Assembly (NCBI GenBank): GCA_024682455.1
Contig: JAIKZF010000052.1
Location: 1-36,241, forward strand
DNA from: Ruminiclostridium sp.
Lineage (GTDB): Bacteria > Bacillota > Clostridia > Oscillospirales > Ruminococcaceae
Direction of reading: 5' to 3'
Length of the DNA stretch: 36,241 bases
Under the pieces are notes generated by a model. It searched no databases. It saw nothing but the letters and a program-made list of their open reading frames with translations, and was not told the origin of the DNA. Below, in pieces: positions 22,562-30,139 of the stretch. The first letter of the stretch is position 1; each line of letters starts with the position of its first letter. The position numbers and the translations under genes were made by a program.

Positions 22562-24844
22562 ATGTTCTGCTATAACTGCTTCAATACGGTACAAATGACC
22601 GGTATCTGCCCGTGCTGCGGCTTTGATCCTTCCCACGCGGAGGAAATGTATCCGAATGCTCTCCCTTACGGCACGCCCGTCGGAGGAAGATATATCACGG
22701 GGCGCGTGCTTGGCAAGGGCGGCTTCGGCATGACCTATAAGGCCTATGAACCCGGGCGCGGCAGATTGGTGACGATAAAGGAATACTATCCCGAGGGGAT
22801 AGCCTATCGTGCCGACAAAATACATATCCTGCCATATCCCGGCGCAAAGACCGAGCATTTCAAGTACGGAATAAGAGCCTTTCTTGACGAGGCAAGAGCT
22901 TTGGCAAGCTTCAACAGCTATTCAAATATAGTAAGCGTTCATGCCTACTGCGAGGAAAACGGCACCGCGTATTTCGCCATGGAATACCTGAACGGCGTCA
23001 ATCTGAAGGAGCTTATCGAGAGGATAGGCAGACCGCTCAGCTGGAGTGAGGCCATGTTTTTCCTCATTCCGGTCATTAACGTGCTTTCCGCCGTTCATGC
23101 CGCGGGTATGATACACCGCGATATAAAGCCGGACAACATCATGGTGACCGCTGACAGCGGCGCGAAGCTGATCGACTTCGGTTCCGCGAAGATGAGCTTC
23201 GGCGAGATGAGCCACAGCCTCAAGATAGTACTGACTCCGGGCTTCGCGCCGAAGGAACAGTATTCCAGCACAGAGCCGCAGGGCGCGTTCACCGATGTCT
23301 ACTCTATGGCTGCTACCATATACTATGCGGTAACGGGAAAAGTGCCGCAGGACTCGGTCGACCGCAGAGAGAATGATGAGCTCATACCGCCGCGCGCGTT
23401 TGTCACGGATATGCCTCCGGCGGCTCAGGATGTGCTGCTGAAAGCATTGGCGGTCTCTGCCGGAATGAGATATCAGAGTATGGAGGAATTCGGCACAGCG
23501 CTCCGCGAGACCGCGGGAATGCCGTACGGACACAGCGGCGACTATATCGTTTCATGGCTGCGTTCTGTGACTGAAAACAATAAGGAGCCTCTCGTTCCTG
23601 CGGAAGAAAAGCCTCCCGTTGACGAGGATAACGAGCCCGGCGAAAAAGAAGATGAAGGATCGGAAAAGCCTGACGAAAAACAGACAGACAAGCAGGAGCT
23701 CAGGCAGCCGGAGCGCGAAAGAGTTTCGTGGGTCGTTCCGACGGTAATAGTACTGTGCTCGGCAGCGGCTGTTTTCTTGATAATAAGTATCATTATGATG
23801 ACGAACAAGTCCTCCGTCTCGTTTGTTGAGAAAGATCCTCGAATGACGGAAGAGGCTATGACCGTTAATGCCTCCGTAACCGAAGCGGAAGCGGGTATCT
23901 TCGCTTTTTCGGCTGAGCCGGCGACGAGCACGCTCGTGACCGGTATGGACGAGTACACGGACGACGATCCCCGGGAGAGCGGACTCGGCACTGTCAGCAT
24001 CGTGACCGGGAATGAGACTCCGGAACAGGTCAACGATATGAGCTATACGGATACCCATGGCGCAAGGGGTAAATATACCGGCGAGCTTATGGGTGGCAGA
24101 CCGCACGGAAAGGGAGTGTTTGTTTACAGCGAGGACGGCGGTACCGCGGTATATGAGGGCGACTGGGTGAACGGTATAAGGAGCGGCACGGGAGAAAAGA
24201 CCTGGACTTCCGACGAGGGCAGCACGGGAAGCATAGAGTTTTATTTATACAGGGGCGAATTTGCCAACGACGCTGAAAACGGCAAGGGAAAATATACCTG
24301 GAAACGCAAAAGCGGAAATACCGAGGTCTATGAGGGCGAGGTCAGTGACGGCAGGATAGACGGCAGCGGTACATATACATGGGATATCGCGCTCGGGAAT
24401 TTTTATTTCGCACAGTATGTCGGTGAGTTTACCGACGGTCATATTACCGGCAGAGCGGTAAAGAACTGGAAGGGAAGAGACGGCCTTGAGGTCGTGGAGG
24501 ACGGCGTTTTCACCGACAATATCCTCTCCGGCATAGGAAAAAAGACCTGGAGATATCCCGACGGAGAAGAGGACGTATACGAGGGAGATTTCGTCAAGGG
24601 CACCCGTACAGGCAGCGGAAAACTGACAAAAAACGGACCCGACGGAAAGAAAGAGGTCTACGAGGGCGGCTTCAAGGATAATAAAAAGCATGGCAAGGGT
24701 ACGGAGACCATATATAATACCGACGGCGTCATAGAGGAGTATTCCGGCAAATACAACAGCGACGAACGCAGCGGGATCTTTACCGTGACCATAACAATGG
24801 CGGACGGTACAAAGGAGGTCTCGGAGATAAATTACGAGATATGA
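22562..24844 (+). CDS. Hanks-type Ser/Thr kinase with zinc ribbon, TM and C-terminal MORN repeats
   Basis: The 760-residue third kinase paralogue has a zinc ribbon (CYNCF...CPCCG, 3-20) and kinase domain (~38-310) with GKGGFG, VTIKEYY, HRDIKPDN (~188), DFGSAK and FAPKEQY; the catalytic residues are kept. An acidic linker and a TM helix (VVPTVIVLCSAAAVFLIISI, ~390-412) lead to ~750 bases coding MORN repeats (residues ~500-746; GKGVFVYSEDGG...YEGDWVNG-type units, with GKYTGELMGGRPHGKG first). MORN repeats usually lie inside cells and bind lipid or protein, so their predicted outside position is unusual. CGGAGG precedes the ATG. It is the last gene of the cluster. Confidence 0.92.
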   Translation: MFCYNCFNTVQMTGICPCCGFDPSHAEEMYPNALPYGTPVGGRYITGRVLGKGGFGMTYKAYEPGRGRLVTIKEYYPEGIAYRADKIHILPYPGAKTEHFKYGIRAFLDEARALASFNSYSNIVSVHAYCEENGTAYFAMEYLNGVNLKELIERIGRPLSWSEAMFFLIPVINVLSAVHAAGMIHRDIKPDNIMVTADSGAKLIDFGSAKMSFGEMSHSLKIVLTPGFAPKEQYSSTEPQGAFTDVYSMAATIYYAVTGKVPQDSVDRRENDELIPPRAFVTDMPPAAQDVLLKALAVSAGMRYQSMEEFGTALRETAGMPYGHSGDYIVSWLRSVTENNKEPLVPAEEKPPVDEDNEPGEKEDEGSEKPDEKQTDKQELRQPERERVSWVVPTVIVLCSAAAVFLIISIIMMTNKSSVSFVEKDPRMTEEAMTVNASVTEAEAGIFAFSAEPATSTLVTGMDEYTDDDPRESGLGTVSIVTGNETPEQVNDMSYTDTHGARGKYTGELMGGRPHGKGVFVYSEDGGTAVYEGDWVNGIRSGTGEKTWTSDEGSTGSIEFYLYRGEFANDAENGKGKYTWKRKSGNTEVYEGEVSDGRIDGSGTYTWDIALGNFYFAQYVGEFTDGHITGRAVKNWKGRDGLEVVEDGVFTDNILSGIGKKTWRYPDGEEDVYEGDFVKGTRTGSGKLTKNGPDGKKEVYEGGFKDNKKHGKGTETIYNTDGVIEEYSGKYNSDERSGIFTVTITMADGTKEVSEINYEI

Positions 24845-24866
24845 ACCTCGGAAAACAGAATAAAGA

Positions 24867-24897
24867 ACTGCCCCTTTCGGATAGTGAAAGGGGCAGT
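24867..24897. terminator. Bidirectional terminator hairpin, left copy at repeat copy B
   Basis: A 12-bp perfect stem (24867-24878 with 24886-24897) and a 7-base loop. The same 31-base sequence with one mismatch recurs at 25069-25099, across the repeat element. Confidence 0.75.
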
Positions 24898-25067
24898 GAG
24901 AGTGTCAAAGAAGCCGCTTACGCTCGAGTGCCTCCGGCGGCCATCCCTTTTGAAAAAAGGGCTGGACCCTAAAACAAACCGCTTCGCCTTGCAGCGGGGG
25001 GAGGTAGTGCGCCTTTTGATATTAAAAGAAACAGAAATAACCAAAAACTGGACTTTTTTGACAAACT
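24898..25067 (-). repeat. Interspersed intergenic repeat, copy B (MITE-like)
   Basis: This is the inverse copy of the repeat at 200-430, ~170 bases, without the nested 62-base insert. It lies between the third kinase gene and the convergent AlkD-like gene, flanked on both sides by the same terminator hairpin. Its ends read GAGAGTGTCAAAGAA and, on the other strand, AGTTTGTCAAAAAA, an imperfect inverted repeat. A 61-codon open frame inside it has no ribosome site and is not called. Confidence 0.8.
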
Positions 25068-25100
25068 AACTGCCCCTTTAGGATAGTGAAAGGGGCAGTT
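25068..25100. terminator. Bidirectional terminator hairpin, right copy at repeat copy B
   Basis: A 12-bp stem (25068-25079 with 25089-25100) is followed by ATTTCTT, 10 bases from the stop codon of the leftward AlkD-like gene. It matches 24867-24897 except for one base. Confidence 0.75.
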
Positions 25101-25110
25101 ATTTCTTATA

Positions 25111-25800
25111 TCAGTATTTCAGCGCTCTGAGCTCCGACTTGTGATCATCCGGGACGCGGTAGCTTTCGAGCGCTTTCTGTATCGCTTTGTTATGCGTCCA
25201 TTTATCCAACCTGTGCTCAGAGATGTACGGCAGGGAGCTTTCATACTGCTTGGCAAGTGCCGTCGCGAAGAACCACGCCGTCATCATATTGACGTAATAC
25301 TCGTCCGAACGCACGGAAGCCGCCATATCGAGAAAGCGCGGCTCGAACCCCTCGTCGAGGAACCACCTCATAAGGCAGCCCGTCCCGAAACGTATCATGT
25401 ATGTATGCCCGCTATTATGCCATTCGGGTATCTTCGCGAGGAGCTCCTGTCTGTGCTTTCCGAACACTTTCGGCGCGAAGCTGTCGCACACCGCCCAGTT
25501 GTCGATGTAAGGCAGAAATTCCTCCGTCCTGCTCATGCACTCGTCAAAGTCTCGTATCGCTGCGACAAAGAACGCGTGCAGGTAGTTCTCCTCCATATAC
25601 TTATGCGGCAGCTCGCCGAGAAAGCCGGTCACGTCCTCGCCCCTGTGGGCTGCGGCGAGCTGACGGATATCGGGGACGCGCACGCCTATGATGCTGTCGG
25701 CGGGTACTGTGGGGATTATGCGCGTCTGCATCTCGCGGTATTTCTCGTCGGAGGCAGCGGCTTTCAGCTCCGCGCGGAGCTGCTTTGTCAGTGCGTTCAT
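25111..25800 (-). CDS. AlkD-like DNA alkylation repair protein
   Basis: The 229-residue all-helical HEAT-like repeat protein belongs to the AlkC/AlkD family, which excises N3- and N7-alkylated purines without base flipping. Family landmarks are GVRVPDIRQLAA (~38-49), the aromatic-acidic stretch YIDNWAVCDSFAPK (~97-110, whose Asp corresponds to the catalytic one), ISEHRLDKWTHNKAIQKALES near the C-terminus, and normal length. It is cytoplasmic and the last gene of a leftward unit with ygiQ, whose stop its ATG overlaps by 4 bases. Glycosylase activity is likely but has not been shown for most clostridial members. Confidence 0.88.
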   Translation of the reverse strand: MNALTKQLRAELKAAASDEKYREMQTRIIPTVPADSIIGVRVPDIRQLAAAHRGEDVTGFLGELPHKYMEENYLHAFFVAAIRDFDECMSRTEEFLPYIDNWAVCDSFAPKVFGKHRQELLAKIPEWHNSGHTYMIRFGTGCLMRWFLDEGFEPRFLDMAASVRSDEYYVNMMTAWFFATALAKQYESSLPYISEHRLDKWTHNKAIQKALESYRVPDDHKSELRALKY

Positions 25801-27653
25801 CTGTGTTTCTTTCCCTTTTTGTTATTCTGCCGTCCTGCGGGAGCGCTGTGAGGCGGCTTGCGGTGGTGCTGCTGCGGAGCCGCGGGGATAAGGCAGTCGG
25901 GTGAGCTGCCGATGAGGTCCTTTCGGTTCGTCATTATCAGCGCTTTCTCGACAAGCTCGCGGTTCTCCTTCTTATAGTACTGCAACAAAGCGCGCTGGAG
26001 CTTCTTTTCCTCGGGCTTTCGCGGTACGTAGACCGGTTCGAGCGTATATGGGTCGAGCCCTGTATAGAACATCGCGGTCGATATCGTGCCCGGGGTAGGG
26101 TAGAAGTCCTGCACCTGCTCGGGACGGATATTGTGCTTTTTCAGGAACACCGCGAGGTCAACTGCGTCGGACAGCGTACAGCCCGGGTGCGAGGACATAA
26201 GGTACGGCACAAGATACTGCTCCTTGCCCATGCCCTTGGTTATGTCGTAGAATTTCTTCTCGAAGCGCTCATACAGCTCGATGTGCGGCTTTCCCATATA
26301 GTCGAGCACCTTGTTCGAGGCGTGCTCGGGTGCGACCTTGAGCTGCCCGCTGACGTGGTTGGCTATCAGCTCCCGCATGAACGTGTCGTCGGGGTCGTTT
26401 ATCAGATAATCGTATCGTATGCCGGAGCGCACGAACACGCGCTTCACGCCCTTTATCTCCCGCATTTTCCGGAGTATGCCGAGGTATTCGGTATGGTCGG
26501 TCTTTAAATTGGGGCAGGGCTTCGGAGCAAGGCATTTTCTGCCCTTGCAGAGCCCGTGCTCTATCTGCTTGTCGCAGGACGGGTGACGGAAATCTGCGGT
26601 GGGGCCTCCGACGTCGTGGATATAGCCCTTAAAATTCGGCGAAGCCGCGAGCTCCCGCGCCTCGTTCAGCACGGACTCAACGCTTCTTGTCTGTACGCGC
26701 CTCCCCTGATGCAGCGCTATGGAGCAGAAGTTGCAGAAGCCGAAGCAGCCGCGGTTGTGCGTGATCGAGAATTCGACCTCCTTTATCGCGGGCACGCCTC
26801 CCTCCTTTTCGTAGCAGGGGTGGTAGGTCCTCATATACGGCAGCTCGTAGGCGCGGTCGAACTCCGACTGCGTGAGACTGCGCTGAGGAGGGTTCTGCAC
26901 GAGCATGGTGTCGCCGTGGCGCTGGACTATCGTGCGCCCGTAGACCTCGTCCTGCTCGTCGTACTGCTTGCGGCACGCCTTTGCGTAGGCTTTCCTGTTG
27001 TCGCGGACTATCTCGAACGAGTCGCACTGCACGGCACCGATAGGGGTATCCTTCGGGTCGCAGAGGTAACACGTTCCGCGTATATCGCGCATATCGCGCA
27101 GACTGTCTCCCGACTTGAAGCGGTTATGTATCTCGGTGACTGTGAGCTCGCCCATTCCGTACATGAGCAGGTCGGCTCCGCTGTCCACAAGTATCGACTG
27201 CATCACGCAGTCGTCCCAGTAGTCGTAGTGCGCGAACCTGCGCAGCGAGGCTTCGAGCCCTCCTATCGCGATCTGCGCGTCGGGGAACAGCCGTTTCAGG
27301 GCGCGGCAGTACGTGATGACGGCTCTGTCGGGGCGCTTTCCGCCTCTGCCGCCCGCGCTGTACGCGTCGTCGTTGCGCTTTTTCAGAGCTACCGTATAAT
27401 TCGAGACCATCGAGTCGATGTTGCCGCCGGTCACCATAAAGGCATAGCGGGGCTTTCCGAGCCGCATGAAGTCCTTATCGCTCACGGGCTGTGCTATCAT
27501 TCCGACTCTGCACCCGAAGCTTTCCAGCAGCCGCGAGATTATCGCTATCCCGAAGCTCGGGTGATCGACGTAAGCGTCGCCGGTCACGCAGATGTAGTCG
27601 AAGGTCTCGCCTTCCTCTCTTGTGATAGGCAAAAACGGCATAGTACCGTTCAC
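25797..27653 (-). CDS. YgiQ-family radical SAM protein
   Basis: The 618-residue protein has the YgiQ layout: a distinctive N-terminal domain (FLPITREE...VTGDAYVDHPSFG), a large central part, the radical-SAM cluster motif CFGFCNFC (CxxxCxxC, ~310), the LKVAPEHAS segment (~440) and the C-terminal FYPTPGTISTAMFYTGLDP typical of the family. It should bind a 4Fe-4S cluster and cleave SAM. The reaction is unknown; the family is widespread and conserved. The basic tail is low-complexity. It starts 8 bases after the deoB stop and overlaps the AlkD-like gene, so the three form one unit. Confidence 0.94.
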   Translation of the reverse strand: MNGTMPFLPITREEGETFDYICVTGDAYVDHPSFGIAIISRLLESFGCRVGMIAQPVSDKDFMRLGKPRYAFMVTGGNIDSMVSNYTVALKKRNDDAYSAGGRGGKRPDRAVITYCRALKRLFPDAQIAIGGLEASLRRFAHYDYWDDCVMQSILVDSGADLLMYGMGELTVTEIHNRFKSGDSLRDMRDIRGTCYLCDPKDTPIGAVQCDSFEIVRDNRKAYAKACRKQYDEQDEVYGRTIVQRHGDTMLVQNPPQRSLTQSEFDRAYELPYMRTYHPCYEKEGGVPAIKEVEFSITHNRGCFGFCNFCSIALHQGRRVQTRSVESVLNEARELAASPNFKGYIHDVGGPTADFRHPSCDKQIEHGLCKGRKCLAPKPCPNLKTDHTEYLGILRKMREIKGVKRVFVRSGIRYDYLINDPDDTFMRELIANHVSGQLKVAPEHASNKVLDYMGKPHIELYERFEKKFYDITKGMGKEQYLVPYLMSSHPGCTLSDAVDLAVFLKKHNIRPEQVQDFYPTPGTISTAMFYTGLDPYTLEPVYVPRKPEEKKLQRALLQYYKKENRELVEKALIMTNRKDLIGSSPDCLIPAAPQQHHRKPPHSAPAGRQNNKKGKKHR

Positions 27654-27661
27654 CCCCTTTT

Positions 27662-28789
27662 TCAGTTACGGATCAGGTATTCTTTTATCATCTTCCCGAT
27701 ATTGTCGAAGCCGGCGAGAGTGCCGGAGAACTGCGGGAATATCTGCTGACCGTATTTCAGGAGCGGCACATACTCGCGGGAATGGTCGGTCGAGGGCGTA
27801 GAGGGGTCACAGCCGTGGTCGCCCGTGATGAGCACGACATCGCCGCGCCAGCGTGTGTCCAGGAAGTCCCCGAGCCACGCGTCGAACTCGTTGAGCGCGT
27901 TGGTGTAGCCCATTACGTCGTTGCGGTGACCGTAGAGCATATCGAAGTCCACGAGGTTGACGAAGCAGAGACCCTCCCAGTCCTGCTCCGCGAACTCGGC
28001 GGTCTTTTTCATGCCGTCGGCGTTGTTCTCGGTGCGCACAAAGCCGTTCAGCCCCGCGCCCGCGAAGATGTCGTTTATCTTGCCTACGCCGTAGCAGGTG
28101 AGACCAGCCTCGCTTATCTCGTCGAGCACCGTCCTGCGCGGAGGCTTGAGCGTGAAGTCGTGCCTGCGGGAAGTGCGCGTGAACGGATGCTCGCCTGTGA
28201 ACGGGCGGGCTATCACGCGTCCCACAGCGTGCTCGCCGGTGAGCAGTCCGCGCGCGATCTCGCAGTAACGGTAAAGCTCTTCCACCGGAACTATGTCCTC
28301 ATGCGCCGCTATCTGGAACACGCTGTCCGCCGAGGTATAGACGATCAGAGCTCCCGATCTCATGTGCTCCGTGCCGTAGTCGGCTATCACCTTTGTGCCG
28401 GAGTAGGGCTTGTTGCAGATAACGGTGCGTCCGGTCCTGCGCTCAAATTCGCTTATTATCTCCGGCGGGAAGCCGTCGGGGTAGGTAGGGAAGGGCTTCT
28501 CCGAAACTATCCCCATCATCTCCCAGTGACCGGTAGTGGTGTCCTTGCCCTTCGAGAGCTCGGACAGCCGCGCGTATGTCTTGTGCTCGCCGAAAAACTC
28601 ATACGGCTCGCCGTAATCCACGCCGTCAAGGTTGAAAAGCCCCAGCCTGCGCATATTGGGGACATTCAGCTTCCCGGTGTCGAAGCAGGCTTTGAGAGTG
28701 TTGCTGCCCTCGTCGCCGAACTCCGCCGCGTCGGGCATCTCTCCGATGCCGAAGCTGTCGAGAACTATCAGAAAAACCCGTTTGGTCAT
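27662..28789 (-). CDS. deoB: Phosphopentomutase
   Basis: The 375-residue alkaline-phosphatase-superfamily enzyme interconverts ribose/deoxyribose 1- and 5-phosphates in nucleoside breakdown and salvage in the cytoplasm. Metal and catalytic motifs are intact: VLDSFGIGEMPDA (~9), KGKDTTTGHWEMMG (~84-97, with the phosphorylated Thr), VDFDMLYGHRND (~272) and GDHGCDPST...TDHSREYVPLL near the C-terminus. Length is usual for the family. AAAGGA precedes the ATG. It heads the leftward ygiQ-alkD unit. The 141 bases upstream (28790-28930) show no gene and no convincing promoter. A nucleoside-binding BMP protein gene lies directly upstream, fitting a nucleoside-use neighbourhood. Confidence 0.94.
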   Translation of the reverse strand: MTKRVFLIVLDSFGIGEMPDAAEFGDEGSNTLKACFDTGKLNVPNMRRLGLFNLDGVDYGEPYEFFGEHKTYARLSELSKGKDTTTGHWEMMGIVSEKPFPTYPDGFPPEIISEFERRTGRTVICNKPYSGTKVIADYGTEHMRSGALIVYTSADSVFQIAAHEDIVPVEELYRYCEIARGLLTGEHAVGRVIARPFTGEHPFTRTSRRHDFTLKPPRRTVLDEISEAGLTCYGVGKINDIFAGAGLNGFVRTENNADGMKKTAEFAEQDWEGLCFVNLVDFDMLYGHRNDVMGYTNALNEFDAWLGDFLDTRWRGDVVLITGDHGCDPSTPSTDHSREYVPLLKYGQQIFPQFSGTLAGFDNIGKMIKEYLIRN

Positions 28790-28930
28790 ATCGTTTCAAT
28801 CCTTTCTTTTTTACGGTCCTGCTGTTATCTGCTGTTTATGGGTATTTCGGAGGTGTGCGCGTCTGCCTGCGGTTCGCTGTTCCCCGCGTGCCGCCGGAGC
28901 GGAATGACCGGTGATCCAGGCGCAAAGCCG

Positions 28931-30139
28931 TCACACTACGGTGATGACATCTTTCAGCACATAGCCGAACATCGGAGCCGAGGTCTTTTCGTTCTCAATG
29001 TAGCCGTTCCTCAGATCGTAGGTGTTGTTCGGGTCGAACGGGTCGACGCCGATGTAATCGCCTCTGAACACATCGTTCTTTCCCGCCTTGAACTCGTCTA
29101 TGAGCCGCTGTACGGCGTCCTCGCTGCCCTCGGCGGCGATGATCGAGTTGAGTTCGAGCATTTCTACCCAGCCCTTGTCAAAGCCCGCGCCTATGTCATT
29201 GCCGTGGACATTTCCGCTGATGCGGTCTTCGATGCGCTCATTCGCGAGCACAGCCTCGCAGGCGCCGAGAATGTACGGCTCCCAGTTGATGCGCGAGCTT
29301 ATCAGCGAGGTCGTCGGCGCGACATCTATCATGCTCTGGTTGTAGCCTATGTGGTATACGTTCTTTTTCCCGTAAACATCCTCACACGCGACCGCGGGGC
29401 CGGTGGTGTCGGAATGCTGCGAGATTATTACGCAGCCGCGCTCTATCAGCTCGTCGGCGCATTTCTTTTCGATCGTGTAGTTTGACCATGTGTTTGTATA
29501 TTTGACTTCCATCGTCGCCTCGGGCACCTCCGACCGCACACCGAGGAAGAAAGCCGTATAACCGGAGATCACCTCGGAGTAGGGGTAAGCCGCGACATAG
29601 CCTATGACCGCCTGCTTCGGGGTTATGATGCCGTTGGTTATCATTTCCTTAAGCTTCATTCCCGCGATCACTCCGGCGATGTATCTGCCCTGATAGATCT
29701 CCCCCATGAAGGTGTGGTAGTTGCTGTATACGGGGTCGTCGTTAGCGTCGTAGCAGGTCGCCTGGCAGAACTGTATCTCCGGGTGCTCGGCCGCCGCCTT
29801 CTTCGCGGCGTCGCCGTAGCCGAAGCTGGTGGTGAAGATGAGGTCGCAGCCCTTGTCTATCAGCGAGGCGACCGCGTTCTTTCCGCCCGTGGAGTCAGGG
29901 GTATTGCTCATAACGACCGTGGTGACCTTGTCGCCGAGCTTTTTCTCGACAGCCTTCTGCGCCTTTATGAAGTTCGCGGTATACGGGGTGCTCTCGTCGC
30001 CGTCATAAACAAAGCCTACGGTTATGGACTCGCGCGAGCTTTCCATATTCAGCTTTACAAAGTGGATTATCACGAAAAGCGATATCATCAGCAGCGATGT
30101 GACTGCGGCGGTAAGGTACATCTTTTTCATATCGTTCAT
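28931..30139 (-). CDS. Membrane-anchored BMP/PnrA-type substrate-binding protein
   Basis: The 402-residue protein matches the basic membrane protein (PnrA/Med) family of nucleoside-binding proteins: VGFVYDGDESTPYTANFIKA, CDLIFTTSFGYGDAA, GRYIAGVIAG, VIGYVAAYPYSEVISGYTAFFLG and ISQHSDTTGPA. Instead of a lipobox cysteine it has an N-terminal TM anchor (MYLTAAVTSLLMISLFVIIHFV, ~7-28), so it is tethered outside the cell as a bitopic protein. No nucleoside ABC permease or ATPase gene is adjacent. Instead its ATG overlaps the stop of the HD-GYP receptor gene (ATGA), which suggests it presents ligand to that receptor rather than to a transporter. Ligand specificity is inferred only. Confidence 0.88.
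   Translation of the reverse strand: MNDMKKMYLTAAVTSLLMISLFVIIHFVKLNMESSRESITVGFVYDGDESTPYTANFIKAQKAVEKKLGDKVTTVVMSNTPDSTGGKNAVASLIDKGCDLIFTTSFGYGDAAKKAAAEHPEIQFCQATCYDANDDPVYSNYHTFMGEIYQGRYIAGVIAGMKLKEMITNGIITPKQAVIGYVAAYPYSEVISGYTAFFLGVRSEVPEATMEVKYTNTWSNYTIEKKCADELIERGCVIISQHSDTTGPAVACEDVYGKKNVYHIGYNQSMIDVAPTTSLISSRINWEPYILGACEAVLANERIEDRISGNVHGNDIGAGFDKGWVEMLELNSIIAAEGSEDAVQRLIDEFKAGKNDVFRGDYIGVDPFDPNNTYDLRNGYIENEKTSAPMFGYVLKDVITVV

Noticed and set aside
24884-25069. 61-codon open frame inside repeat copy B, with a partial echo in copy A
   Set aside because: Similarity comes from the DNA repeat; there is no ribosome site, and the frame is broken by the nested insert in copy A.
27782-29485. 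567-codon plus-strand open frame across deoB and the BMP gene
   Set aside because: It runs antisense through two well-recognised genes and their gap; GC-rich codon bias produces such frames.
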